A stretch of DNA of 64,000 nucleotides, taken from NCBI GenBank assembly GCA_905182985.1, contig CAJJDN010000042.1, positions 92,337 to 156,336 of the forward strand, given 5' to 3'. This DNA comes from Paramecium sonneborni (lineage: Eukaryota > Ciliophora > Oligohymenophorea > Peniculida > Parameciidae). The notes under the pieces are model-generated. The model ran no database searches and was not told the DNA's origin. It was given only the letters and a program-made list of their open reading frames with translations. Positions 1 through 12,643 of this stretch are shown piece after piece. A program made the position numbers and the translations under genes. The stretch's first letter is position 1. Every line of letters begins with the position of its first letter.

Positions 1-2
1 AA

Positions 3-1961
3 AGTGTAAGACTTAATGTTTATGGAATAAATTCATAATGCAATTTAATTTACCATAAATATTTTATTCTTTATTTAAAAAATGAAAATGTTTACAGAAT
101 ATTCATATCATAAGATAAATGGTGTATTACATCATTTAATGTTTTTGAAATTTTATTTGAACATGGAAGATTAGATTAAAAAATCAAATTAAAGTAAATT
201 AGTACTAAACAAAATTCAAGTGATGAATTAATTGGATAATATTCTATTAACAAAGTTTATTATCCAATTTCAAATTAAAATCCATCACTATTTAGAATCT
301 TATCTGTTTCAAAAGATTAATAAAATTATTTATTAATTTAAAGAATTGTGCATGTAGAATTTGAATCTTTTGATGAATGCTATTAAGTATGTAAGTATTT
401 AGATCCATATTTATTGGATTTCTTTTTGAGCATGGAATAATTTGATGGAAAATTAAGATTAAATTATATTATAGAAAATTGTGATCTTATTTAAAAAGAA
501 GATTGTAATTTCAAATTAATTAAAAGATGCATTAATAAATTAAATGAACTAAAATTGCATGATATCTTTGTTTAAGATATGCATCCAAATAATATTTTTA
601 TTACACCTAATTCAGTTATTTTTGCCTCTCTTATTTACAAGACAAATATTCCTAGTATTTATTAAGAAAAATCAGTACCATTTATGTCTTCATTAGAGTA
701 TATGGAACCAAAATCATTTTTGGCATATACATAAAATTTGACTTAAAATCAGATATTTATTAATCCTAGTAAAGCTAATATTTACAATTTAGGATTGATA
801 TTTTTAAGATTACTTTCAAATTATCAAATTAAAAATACTAAAGAATAATAATTTTATTTAATGGAAATAAATTTGGCTCTTTAATAATTTTAATTCCCTA
901 ATTTAAAACCATTACTTGAGGAAATGCTAAAAGAGAATGAAGAATAAAGATATGATTCTTATTAATTAATATAATTTATTAGAAAATATTAAAAATTAAA
1001 TTCAAAAGAATTATTTTTTACTTCACAACCACTATAATTATTAGAAGCTTAATAATAATAAACTTTATATGGATATTAAAACAATTAAATTTATCAATAT
1101 CAGTAAGTATTTAAAATATATACAAACATTTTATCTACTAATTTATAGGTATTATTTGTTTAATCAAATGATGAAGGTTAATTGATTTTACTAGTTAAAT
1201 AATTAAATTAAAAGACATTCAAATATATGTTATTATATATTTCGTTGTCATAGAATCATTTTGAATAATAACAACAGCATTCAACATTAATTATTGAAGA
1301 ATTAGTTAACTTTTAAAAATTTGCAGAAGAAGAATAATAAGATGAAATTGAAAACCCTTAATAGTAAATAATATGGTAGAATTGTTAATATATCTAATCT
1401 CCACATACATTAATTAAAGAAATTTAAGTTCCAATATTTGATTTATAAAATGTAAATGAATGTACATTTTTGATAAATGGAGATGAATTTTATTTTTTTG
1501 GATTTGGTATAACTAATGAAATAAGAAGAGTTGGATCCAGAGATTGTTTTGTATATATACCTAAAAGAAGTCTTTTTAAAAAAGTTGGATATAGAACAAC
1601 TTATTATGAAGCTTAAATATTAGATTTTGGTGAATATTGGTTGCTATTCGAGAAGATATCTATTAATAATAGAATTAGAATATAATAAATTAATAAAACC
1701 TCATTTATATGTACTGAAAGATAAATAAAATTAAAAAAGAGCAACCAAGTATTTTATTTTAAATATATGTAAAATATTATTGCTATATCTAATAATTTAT
1801 GTTGGTATATTAACATTGAAGCATTTAAAGCATTTGAAATATAATGTGATAATATACCATAATCAATAATCTCAATGCAAAACACTTAAAATAATACAAT
1901 CTTAACATAGGAAGGGGTATCAACTTTATAATTTGATGGTAATGTGTTAAAAGTATATTGA
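3..1961 (+). CDS. Pseudokinase-like protein, 5' end outside the window
   Basis: A single frame stays open from the left edge to a TGA at 1959-1961 when TAA/TAG are read as Gln, giving about 652 residues without introns. No start codon is in the window. A degenerate protein-kinase C-lobe is visible near residues 180-270. The stretch DIFVQDMHPNNIFI aligns with the catalytic loop HRDxKPxNIL, keeping Asp and Asn but losing His-Arg. SLEYMEPK stands where APE lies, and NIYNLGLIFLRLL matches the F-helix motif (DxWSxGxxxxxxL). There is no DFG and no recognisable glycine loop or VAIK lysine. The C-terminal half is Gln/Asn-rich and unidentified. By family logic this is a non-catalytic scaffold; that is inference. 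It resembles the gene at 50936-52327 in design. Confidence 0.75.
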
Positions 1962-1973
1962 TTTTATATTATA

Positions 1974-3253
1974 TCAATGTTATTTAAATACTTGCTACAT
2001 TGTAGCTCTTGAAATGGTAGATTCACTTTTAGAATCAATATCAATCATTTCAATTCCAGTTAAATTTATCAGCAGTTCTTCATTAAGCAAACTATCAATT
2101 TAGGATGTAATAATTTAAGTATGTTTTAATTATTCATCATCAAAAAAATCATTTAGTTTTTATTTAGGAAATATTTGAGTACTCATTAAGATTTCCATTG
2201 GTCCTAAATTTGGTAAATCAATAAATCCATTTCTCACTCTTTAACTTCCAACACTGAATCTATTTTTTAAGTCAAATATTGATGAATTTTTATATTTCTT
2301 AGGACTATCATCTTTATTTTTCTAAAATGATTTAACATAACTTTTTATTATGAATCTTAAATTAGGTATCAATTCTCTACAAAAAACTTAATTGTTTTAT
2401 AATTCTGTAAACATCCATTGACTCTGTGAACTTTAATATATTTATTATTAAGATTCTTTTTATTAACGAACAGTTATTAAAGATTTATTATTATTAATTA
2501 CTGATTGACTACTTGAATACTTTTGTTTATGAATTTATTTATTTTCTCTTAATTCATCAATTAATAGTAAGGAATGTTCTAAGATTTCTTTTTATCTCAC
2601 TCTTAAAGATGCAAATTTAATTTAAGCATTTAATTATAACTTTTTTTATAGTCTTAAATGAAAACAAATTAAATTACCCCTCCAGAAATAAATCAAATGA
2701 TAATTCATCAACATACTCTTGTAATTAAACTAACATTAAAGAGTATATTATAAATGATTTCTCTAATCTTAATTACATTAGTTAAATACTATCTTTATAT
2801 AGTACTTCTTTATAATTATCTTTTGATCGTTTTTCTAAGTATTTTTCAACAACTGTGTAAATTAAACATGCTTCATCACAATAATGTTTTAAAAATGAAA
2901 TGGTATGAAATTGATTCGAAAAATCTCTCTCTGATAAATGTTATTCAATTTATAAATAATTAAGTATTTCATTAGAGAGATCTAACAGTCCAGTTGGATA
3001 TTTCTTGAAAAGATATAATTATTCTTTTTACTGTAATTTCAAAATGAGTATTTTACAAGATTTCTTTATCTATCTTAAATTATTGTATAATTCCAATCAA
3101 TTTATCAAAGCTCTCGCTATCACTAGAATCTAACTATTCACAAATTAACATAAAATTAATAATATTATGTTAATTTATCTCTTGCTATTTCATATATTCA
3201 AAATGAATACAAGAAAGAATATAATTATTTGAAAAGGGAATGAAATTACCCAT
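1974..3253 (-). CDS. Hypothetical protein (408 aa)
   Basis: Start MGNFIPFSN at 3253, stop TGA at 1974-1976. Two introns are needed, 3004-3031 (28 nt) and 2653-2677 (25 nt); both end in AAG on the coding strand. The spliced protein is largely helical and charged, with stretches such as DLSNEILNYLQIEQHLSERD and VEKYLEKRSKDNYKEVLYKD, then a Ser/Gln-rich middle. MGN at the N-terminus could be an N-myristoylation signal, although Pro at position 6 is unusual. I recognise no domain. It is convergent with the upstream pseudokinase gene; the two stops are only 12 bp apart. Confidence 0.65.
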
Positions 3254-4036
3254 ATAAAGAAATTTAATTTATTGAAATTGGACTCATTTTGAAATAAACG
3301 ATATCATCAATTTCAACAAAATATTTCCAAACTATAAACATTATACAATTTAAACTAAGTACTTATTAATAGATAGATTTATTAAGAGTAGAACTAACTA
3401 GAACCTGATTAATTAAATAAACTTTAAGTATTATAATAAAAATATCAATATATTATTTTAAGAAATAATTATTATAAAAAATTGTTATATATTAAATTTA
3501 GTTAATTTTATATCATAAAAAATAGTTATAGTTAGTAAATTTGGAATAAATCTCAATTACATAATTAATAATAATTATTAAACAATTAAAAATGTATCAA
3601 TAAATTTTATAAATGAACTATTTGGTTAGTAAATTAATTAAACTAATATAACAAAATTAAACTCATATGGATTAATTTATGATTAAAATATAGAAATAGT
3701 CTTTAAAAAAGTAATAAATAAAAACATTGATTTTGTGAATGAATTATTTAAATCAAAAATCTGTAAATTTATTAATTTCTTATAAAAAATGAGATTAAAT
3801 CATTTAAGAAATAAAATAAATTTGAAACTGTAACTCCAAATTAGAACCTTGATATATTGAATGGAAGTATTTAATTTAAAAAATATTGAAAATGAGATGT
3901 CATAAAATAATTTTGTGATTTTTAAATTATTGTTTCAATACTTCATGTTTAATAAATATTTTGATATAAAAAAGTTATTTTAAATAATAAAGGATTATTA
4001 GATAAATTATATTGGAATTGAATTATAGTAATAAAA
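3254..4036. other. AT-rich intergenic region
   Basis: About 780 bp between the start of the 1974-3253 gene and the stop of the 4037-4723 gene. No frame on either strand gives a convincing protein. The sequence is homopolymer and AT-repeat rich. It would contain the promoter of the upstream minus-strand gene. I see no RNA gene in it. Confidence 0.5.
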
Positions 4037-4723
4037 TCATTTAAGTGAATCTTCATATTTGTGATCTCTTAATAATTTAAATTTATTTTTATAAGCTAAA
4101 AATATTGACCATTATTTAGTGAAAGGGTTTTCATTTAAGTCTTTAAGAGGAAGTTAAAAGCTTGATTTCGACATCAATTTCTTTTTTTCAAAATCATAAT
4201 ACTTCTACATTTTAGCTTCAGGTACTTTAATGAATTCTTCTTTTTATAAGAGAGACACTTGTTTTTCATTTTAGTTTAATAATATATTGAGAGATAATGA
4301 TTGTTATGATGTGTTTTAAGAAAACAATTTAACAGAACCCCTAACTTTTTTTGGGATAGTAGGATTATAGTATCCAACTGGAGGTTAATTATTATCTGGT
4401 GTTTTGATCAATAAGTAGTTTTTTTTAATAGGAGGAATATAATTAGATTATATAGTTTATTTATGTGATGTTGACCAAGTTGAATAATTAGTTTTAGACA
4501 TTTATGGTTATTAGAAATCTTTAAAGAGAGTTTTAAGAAAAATTAAATTATTGGTTTCTTTTTAATGAGTAGAGTGATTGATAAATCTTAAATAAATAGG
4601 TCTTTTTTTAAGTTTAGATGGTTATGTTTTAGGAGTAATGGAGAAAGGAGATTTAGATTTATTAAATTTAAATTGAGTTTTGTAAGTTGTTTTTGATTTA
4701 ATGTCTTCTTATTGATTATCCAT
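4037..4723 (-). CDS. Basic low-complexity protein with a SHIPPO-like motif (228 aa)
   Basis: An intronless frame runs from ATG at 4723 (MDNQQEDIKSKTTYKTQFKF) to TGA at 4037-4039. The protein is Lys/Ser/Gln-rich. In the middle, TPDNNQPPVGYYNPT resembles the PGPGxYxP (SHIPPO/STPGR) motif of ciliary and flagellar structural proteins. That suggests an axonemal or cortical role but is not diagnostic, because only one copy is visible. It is divergent from the INTS6-like gene, which starts 125 bp away. Confidence 0.6.
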
Positions 4724-4848
4724 GATTCCAGTTATAAAATCATACTAGGATTTAGTTTATAGAATTGATTAAAGTGATTATTTCATGAAAATGATTATGA
4801 TTAATAATCAATAAATAAAATAAAATATTAGTTTAACATCACTTATAA

Positions 4849-7014
4849 ATGAATTTCACATTTATGATAGATAATTGTTTATCTTCTTGTTAAATAACTT
4901 ATAATGGACTCACTATATTAGATTATTTCAAAAGTGCTATAGAATATTTTGTAAAAAAGAGATCAAAGAATCCAGAAAATAAGTATGATTAATACCATCT
5001 TTTTTCGTCTAAGTAATTTTTTGTTCTTTATACATTATGTGTATAGTTCTTCAATCTCAACATGGACAAATGATGTATGCCATTTTTTACAAAAACTTAA
5101 AACTATTCAACCATAGTTTGAAACTAGTTTCAATTTAGATGAATGTTTCCACAATTTAAATAAATTTAGAACTTTAAATGGTTATTTATATATATATATT
5201 AATTACAGGTACTGATAATCTATATGGTGGAAGAGATGTCTTAAAAATAGAATCAGCTGTTATATTTGTATTCACAAATAGAGAATATCTAGGAAATACT
5301 TTTCATTAATTAATTAGATGGGATTATAGACTTCTTGTTTTTTTAATATAACCTCCTGGAATTGAAGAAACAAATACTATATCCATATCAACTAATTGGC
5401 ATCATATAGCATCTACTGTTGGTTAAGGACTATGTTTTGAAATTCAAGATTATAATATTTTATTCTAAATCTTAGATGATCCAAAATTAACACCACCTTA
5501 AATATCTATTCAATTAAATCTATTAGATTAATAAAATAAATATGATGAAATTTAATCAATGATTGAAAAAACTAAATTTGAATAATCATCAACATCAACT
5601 TCTTATTTAGTAAGATCTCCTTAAAAACCTAATCAATCTTTTGCTTCTGTTCGTTTAAAATAATAACCTAATATGACAATATTCACTAAAGTTTATTTAC
5701 CTGAATAATATCCATTTACAGATTTTAATGTATTCATATCTATTTTATTAATTAGAATTATCCTGCTTATCCTGAGTATTTTGTAGATTTTAATGTATCT
5801 TTTCAAGCCAAATTACCTTAATAATTACCTTATTAAGAAATTATTATTGAAAATGCTTCATTATTAAAATTTGTTTAAGGTATTTCCACTACTAAAACTA
5901 AAATATTATAATTTCCCATATTTTATTTTGACAGAAGAGATGATTAATAAATTCAATATTTTGTTGGATTGTTTTTCTTTTAGTCAAATTCAACAATCAT
6001 GGAATTAAGATTGTAATATAATTATATTCTAATATATTAGTTATTTTCCTAATTTTTTAAATTATTATGAACTTTTAATGTAATATAGTAATTCTACTGA
6101 TGAAACAAGAAGATTTGCAGAATAAAAATTTTTATAATTTCTTTCTACAATTCCTAATTATTATGCACCATGTATTAGAAAGAATTAAAGTGAATAAAAC
6201 ATTTAAGTAAAATAATTTATGAATTTTATTTAGATTTAAAGATAATTAATATTTTTGATTGATGAATAAAGTCAATAATTTTATATGTCAAAAGTTAAAG
6301 CACATTAAGCTAGAATTTAAAAAATTAAAAAATAAGTGGAAGATGAAAATTATAAAAATAGATAATTACATATATCTAGAAAGAGTTTATGTTGTGCTGC
6401 ATTTAGTGAAAATTATGCAATTAAATTCTAAGATTAAATTAATTGTGAATTCAGATAAGTAACATAATTTGAAAAGAGTGCCAACTTTTCAAAATTTCTA
6501 CCATAATTAGAAGTACAATCATGTTTACCTTAAATGCCCATTATTTAAACAACCCTAAGAAATATTTATTTAGATTCTGATGAATTAGAAGTAAGATTAG
6601 AGCCTCAATTTTGTGGCAATCCATGGAAATTATAAAGAAAAACATATAGAGATGGAAACGAAATAAAAGTTTATTATTATTATATTTTTAAAATAGAATG
6701 AATAAGAAGAAATATAATTAGAAGACATGATGCTAACAAAAATGGATTCTGAAAAGAAATGCTAAACAAAAAATAGAAGAAAAGGATTTATGAAGTTCAA
6801 GGATATTCAAAATTGTAATCATAAATAAGTTAATTTTGATTAATAAGAAATGGAAATAGAAGAAAATAAAACTGAATCATAATCATAATCCAAATTAAAA
6901 TATGGTTCTATATCATATAATCCTCATTTTTAAGTAATTATTTCTTCTAAATAGGCTAAAATTAAATTGATAGTCCTAGCAAAATTGAATAATTCTGTAT
7001 CCACAAACAATTGA
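4849..7014 (+). CDS. INTS6: Integrator complex subunit 6-like protein (VWA domain)
   Basis: Spliced length is about 673 aa with introns at 5013-5046, 5181-5208, 5730-5755, 6013-6040 and 6669-6696. INTS6 is a subunit of the nuclear Integrator complex, which cleaves snRNA and nascent transcripts. The N-terminus MNFTFMIDNCLSSCQ starts a von Willebrand A fold. GTDNLYGGRD and IRWDYRLLVFLIQPPG match the INTS6 segments around TGIDNYGQG and FRWDQRLFALVLRLPG, which also fixes the second intron. VGQGLCFEIQ follows, as in INTS6 (VTGGRSYSV). The metal-site motif DxSxS is degenerate (DNCLS). The C-terminal third is Lys/Gln-rich and helical. The 5181 intron starts GTT instead of GTA and ends CAG. Confidence 0.85.
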
Positions 7015-7138
7015 AACACAAAAGTAAAAAAACATTATTATGCTTGTCTTTTAGTAGCTTTTGTAATTAAAAGCATAGTTTATTTTTTAACTTAAATTTT
7101 TTGCCTCAATATTTTTTTTTTGATAATTTAAATTATTG

Positions 7139-8252
7139 ATGTTTACAAATACTCTAGGTACTTAAAATGCTTTACTTTAACAATAATAATAATAAGGTTT
7201 AGCAGGATAGAGTTCTTTAGTTTTTGGTAATAACGCTGTTTCCAATACTATATTTGGACAAACACAACAATTAAATGCACCAATAGGATAAATATAAAAT
7301 TAAGGAATACATGGATAATAGTTAAATTAACTTGGTTAACCTTAAATATATGGAGGCTAGATATAATAGACAACAAATTTAACATAATAACCTTTAGGTT
7401 AATAAATGGGATTTTTAGGTTAGTAAACCGCATAATTGGGTTAAACATAATAAACAGGATTTCTTGGATAATAACCTAATTTATAAGGTGGATAAATTCA
7501 ATAAATGTAATAACAATCATTACTATAGTCATAATAGCCATAATAATAATAATAATCATCGTAATAATAACAATAAACTAAATAATATACAATTTAGCAA
7601 ATAAAAAATGAAACATAGAAACATATAGATAACTTAACTAAAACTATATTAAATAAGGAGAAAATAGAGAAAAATTAGAAAAATTTATAATTAATTGAAA
7701 AGAATTCTCTTAGAAATATTTAGTAATAATAATAATAATAACCTCAGGTGAATCAATCTATTGGATATGGTATAGTTTAATAATAAGTAATTAAACCAAT
7801 CTAAAAAGCTGATCCAAGAAATCATACAGCAAAAGTTGAAAAATATTATAGTGAATGGAATAAAGGAATTTAAAGAATTGTATAAAAATAAGGAGAAACT
7901 ATTAATTAATTAAATGAATTAAATTCACTCTTAAGTTAATAAGATACTTTTTATGGTATTGTAAAATATAACATTTATTAGAAATAGATGAAGAGTCATT
8001 AATAGATTCTATTAAATAACTTGGAAAAGAACTTAATTAATTAGAATAAAAGATTATAGATATAGCTAAATTGTAAGAGAATATTTTAGGATTAGAAAAA
8101 GAAGAATCAGAATGGGATTAAATTGTTAATAATTTAAGTGAATGTCTTACTTTACTAGATATATAAACTGTATATACATTTTATAATTTTAGAAAGAAGT
8201 TGAAGATTAATTAAATCAAGCAGAAACACATCCAAAAGTAGTAAATAAATGA
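7139..8252 (+). CDS. FG-repeat nucleoporin, Nsp1/Nup62 class
   Basis: Start MFTNTLGTQNALLQQQ at 7139; introns 7956-7981 (26 nt) and 8170-8192 (23 nt); stop TGA at 8250-8252; about 354 aa. The first ~150 residues are Gln-rich with scattered FG, GLAG, FGNN, IFGQ and GFLGQQ units typical of nuclear-pore permeability-barrier nucleoporins. The C-terminal ~150 residues are coiled coil (YYSEWNKGIQRIVQKQGETI, then EESLIDSIKQLGKELNQLEQ), as in the Nsp1_C region that trimerises in the central channel. Whether it is the Nup62, Nup54 or Nup58 member cannot be decided by eye. The antisense frame is Tyr/Pro-rich but contains a TGA and is rejected. Confidence 0.8.
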
Positions 8253-8305
8253 AATAAATTGTGCTTAGAAATAATTTAAATTATTTAATTAATTAATTAT
8301 TATTT

Positions 8306-10138
8306 ATGAATACAATTGTTCTTAAATTATTTCGCTTAGCTAAGATGGGATAAAAAGAGGAATTCTTGAACTTAATCTAATTCAAAGGAATAATGAATAA
8401 ATTGTAATATTTAAATGGAAAATAATTATCTATGATAATATATGCCTATCAAAAATTAAAATTGATGAATTAAGAAACATAATAAGAATTTGAATAATTG
8501 TATTTGAAAAGTGTTAAAAAATTAAATGTTCATGATCATGTAATGTGTGGTTGGTCTCTAAAAAATACTTAAAATAAAGAAGTATAAAATACTTTAATTT
8601 AATCATTTCATGAAAATTGGATCTAAATTAAACAAATGTAATAAACAAAAGCTAATATTGGGTTAATTGCTTATTTAGCTGCAAATGAAAAAAATCCTGA
8701 AGATCCAATTTGGAAATAGATTGAAGAAGTATTTTATGAAACTATGGAATTCTAAGATTAAAAAAATTTTATGATAATTCTTTATGCTTTTTCTAAAGTT
8801 TAACCAAAAAGTGATTCAATTTGGATATAACTTGAGAAATATATTTGGGGTTAAGGATTTGATTAATTCTCTAGAAGAAATCAAATTCTTATGGTTTATT
8901 CATTTGCTAAAGTTTCTAAAGGTTCGATTCAATTTTGGGAATTAGCAACAAAATAAATCTAAAATCTCAAATTTTAATATTCAGATGATATTTCATTTTG
9001 TATTTGGGCTTTTGCTAAAATGAATATTAATAATGTATAATTTTGGGAGAAGATGATCAATAAATAAGTTTAGATATGGGATAAAGTAACTTTAGCAGAT
9101 ATTGAAAATACAACATGGGCTTTAGAAAAAGTTTTATTGACAAACTAAAATATTTGGAATTAAGTCTTATAAAAATAAGTTTCTGATTAACAATCTATTT
9201 CGTTAAAATATAATGAATTCGATGAAATTCTCACTATTGGAAAAAGATTACATAATTTGAAAATGGATTAGAGTCCATTATTCGTATCTCTATAAAAAAA
9301 AATTAAAAATTTGTTATCTGAGAAAAAAGTAAATTTTTGTACTTTGCATCGACTACATTTTTTGTCAGTTTTTATTGAAAAAGATAATAATATTTATGAT
9401 GAAAGCTTAATATAATAATTAATTATAAGTCTTAATTAAAATTAATCATATAATTCTAACCTTAATTTACTAAATAGTTTAACATTGCTTTTATAGAACT
9501 AAACTTTAGCAAAATTATAAATAAATAATAAACTTCAAGAAGTAATTAATAAATGTTTTACTAATATGCAGTTTCTTGATTTTAAATCTACGATAGATTA
9601 AGAAAAATATTTTTGGATTGGATCTTATCTCCTTGAATGTAAATAAGATTAGATTATGCCATTATTTGCATCTGAAAAAATGTATGAGAAAGTAGAACAT
9701 AATATATCTCATTTATGTAGTTTAATTAAGATTTTATCAAAATATGAAAATGGTTAAGATTTTTTTAATAGATTAAGAAGATATGATAATCCAAAACCTG
9801 ATGTTTTTTTGAGTTTATTTTTCAATATGATTCATAAATATGGATATTTAATCCCTTAAGAAAAATACCAGAAAATTAGAAATATGTTAAAATCAATTAG
9901 TTAAACAAAACAGAAAATGGAAATTTAAAATAAATTTATTGATTTTATTTTAATTAAGAACAATAATATAGTAGAAGATATTAATGAATTGTTAAAAATA
10001 TAGATATAAGATTATTTATAATAATATTAAAATGTTATTGAAGTAATTTATTAAATAAAATATTATCTAGGTAGATTTGTAAAAAATATTATAAGAATAA
10101 GTGAGTAAATAAAGATTAGAGTTCTAATAGTAGATTGA
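8306..10138 (+). CDS. Helical-repeat protein, FASTK/HPR-like (610 aa)
   Basis: An intronless frame from MNTIVLKLFRLAKMGQKEEF to TGA at 10136-10138. Residues ~120-330 form tandem ~37-residue helical repeats, each with a Trp/Ile-rich helix: PIWKQIEEVFYE, SIWIQLEKYIW, IQFWELATKQI, VQFWEKMINKQV, NIWNQVLQKQV, interleaved with LYAFSKV, VYSFAKVSKG and IWAFAKM. This pattern is seen in OPR/HPR and FASTK-type organellar RNA-binding proteins of alveolates and algae. A mitochondrial RNA-processing role is therefore inferred. A RAP domain, common at the C-terminus of this class, is not seen; the protein ends at KIRVLIVD. Confidence 0.75.
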
Positions 10139-10408
10139 TTTAAAAAACCATAAATTTATAGATATTGTAAATATTGACATTTAAGGATAAATTGAAGAAG
10201 ACAACTAAAAATGATTGATTATTCTTTATATATGTTTAAAAATGTTTTTAATGAGAATATAAGTTAATTTAATCTGATTGATATGCTTATCAAAATAATA
10301 TTAGTGTAAATTTCTTTATGAATAAAAAAATCGAATAAAGTATATTAAATTTCTAATTCTCAGTATAAAAGTATAAACACAAGATTTGATTTTTATTTAT
10401 TGTATTTT

Positions 10409-11525
10409 CTTAATGAATCAACTGGCTTAGGGTATAAATTATATAAATCTAGGTATTTCGAAGTTTGATATCTTTGGTTAAACGATTACATTAAAAATGA
10501 ATCAGAAAAACTACTATAAAACATTCCTTGGTGGTCTTATATCTATTGTGCTATTCATAATAATCCTCACTTTCTTTTCTTCAAATATAAAATCATTCTT
10601 CAATAAAGAAAATCTTTTAGCAACTGTTCTCACTAATTTTGAGGAAATTCCATCATAATCAGTCATAAATGATGCCACATTTTTATTTGCTATTTAAATA
10701 GATCAAGAGAACTTTTTGTAAAGACCATTTTTTTAGATTGAAGTTCTTTAGATATCTGAAACTCGACAAATAAATGGAAGTAAAATAAGAGAGGAATAGT
10801 AAATTTAATTAGTCCCTTGTACACTTGAAAGATTTACTTCAATCTTTGATTAATATAACAAAAACATTACTTAAGCCTATATAGACCTGAACTTAAATAA
10901 TTTTCTTTGTTTTAAGTATTTTCCATTATAATAATTAGAAAAAATACCTCATACATATTGGAAGGAACACATTCAAGTAATTTATTTTAAAATTTTTAAA
11001 AGGCATTTAATTTTCATACCTGAAAATATCTATCAAGAAATGTAATTCAACTAATATATGTGCAAGTGAAGATGAAAGAGATGCAGAAGTAAAATTAAAT
11101 GGATCATTTAAAATAAAATTATATACAGTTAATAAAGTTAATATTAATATATATTTATAGATTTTGAATCCCTACAATCCAAGTGATAACTATTTGCAGA
11201 CTTATATAGATGATTCTTTCTATTTTAATTTTCTACCTTCAATAATTAGTAAATCAGCTACTCTATTTCTGAAACAATTTCATGTTGAAAGTGATCAAAG
11301 TCTTACTCCGTTTTAATAAATTACTAAAGAAAAATTTTATCTCCTTGACTAATCAGAAATTAGAGAAAGAGTTGAATTCTATAAGGAAGGAAATGTAGAA
11401 ATAGCATCTATTATTTTAAGAAAAAGTCCATACAAAACAGAAATCTTTAGAAGCTATCTTAAAATAGACAATCTTCTTTCAAATTTAGGTGGTATGCAAT
11501 AAATATTCTTTTTCTTCTTAGGAAT
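10409..11525 (+). repeat. 1117-bp direct duplication, copy 1 (assembly junction A)
   Basis: Identical at every position checked to 11527-12643. The two copies are separated by one N at 11526. The segment starts four bases before the ATG of the membrane-protein gene and stops inside its last transmembrane segment. See the finding on junction A; it is best explained as overlapping contig ends that were not merged. Confidence 0.95.
10413..11525 (+). other. Truncated duplicate of the membrane-protein gene (assembly artefact)
   Basis: This copy reads the same N-terminal protein as 11531-13750 (MNQLAQGINYINLGISKFDI) but is cut off by the N at 11526. The duplicated unit plus N is 1118 nt, not a multiple of three, so it cannot be spliced or read into the downstream copy as one gene. 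It should not be counted as a separate gene or pseudogene. Confidence 0.85.
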
Positions 11526-11526
11526 N

Positions 11527-12643
11527 CTTAATGAATCAACTGGCTTAGGGTATAAATTATATAAATCTAGGTATTTCGAAGTTTGATATCTTTGGTTAAA
11601 CGATTACATTAAAAATGAATCAGAAAAACTACTATAAAACATTCCTTGGTGGTCTTATATCTATTGTGCTATTCATAATAATCCTCACTTTCTTTTCTTC
11701 AAATATAAAATCATTCTTCAATAAAGAAAATCTTTTAGCAACTGTTCTCACTAATTTTGAGGAAATTCCATCATAATCAGTCATAAATGATGCCACATTT
11801 TTATTTGCTATTTAAATAGATCAAGAGAACTTTTTGTAAAGACCATTTTTTTAGATTGAAGTTCTTTAGATATCTGAAACTCGACAAATAAATGGAAGTA
11901 AAATAAGAGAGGAATAGTAAATTTAATTAGTCCCTTGTACACTTGAAAGATTTACTTCAATCTTTGATTAATATAACAAAAACATTACTTAAGCCTATAT
12001 AGACCTGAACTTAAATAATTTTCTTTGTTTTAAGTATTTTCCATTATAATAATTAGAAAAAATACCTCATACATATTGGAAGGAACACATTCAAGTAATT
12101 TATTTTAAAATTTTTAAAAGGCATTTAATTTTCATACCTGAAAATATCTATCAAGAAATGTAATTCAACTAATATATGTGCAAGTGAAGATGAAAGAGAT
12201 GCAGAAGTAAAATTAAATGGATCATTTAAAATAAAATTATATACAGTTAATAAAGTTAATATTAATATATATTTATAGATTTTGAATCCCTACAATCCAA
12301 GTGATAACTATTTGCAGACTTATATAGATGATTCTTTCTATTTTAATTTTCTACCTTCAATAATTAGTAAATCAGCTACTCTATTTCTGAAACAATTTCA
12401 TGTTGAAAGTGATCAAAGTCTTACTCCGTTTTAATAAATTACTAAAGAAAAATTTTATCTCCTTGACTAATCAGAAATTAGAGAAAGAGTTGAATTCTAT
12501 AAGGAAGGAAATGTAGAAATAGCATCTATTATTTTAAGAAAAAGTCCATACAAAACAGAAATCTTTAGAAGCTATCTTAAAATAGACAATCTTCTTTCAA
12601 ATTTAGGTGGTATGCAATAAATATTCTTTTTCTTCTTAGGAAT
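11527..12643 (+). repeat. 1117-bp direct duplication, copy 2 (assembly junction A)
   Basis: Second exact copy of 10409-11525, continuing without interruption into the rest of the membrane-protein gene. Confidence 0.95.

Noticed and set aside
7248..7600. Minus-strand Tyr/Pro-rich frame (PPYKLGYYPRNPVYY...) opposite the nucleoporin
   Set aside because: It is broken by a TGA, has no start, and mirrors the Gln/Gly/Pro codons of the plus-strand FG repeats, which continue into a proper coiled-coil domain.
8920..8950. tRNA-like GGTTCGATTC (T-loop) motif
   Set aside because: It lies in the coding frame of the helical-repeat protein and has no acceptor or anticodon stems around it.
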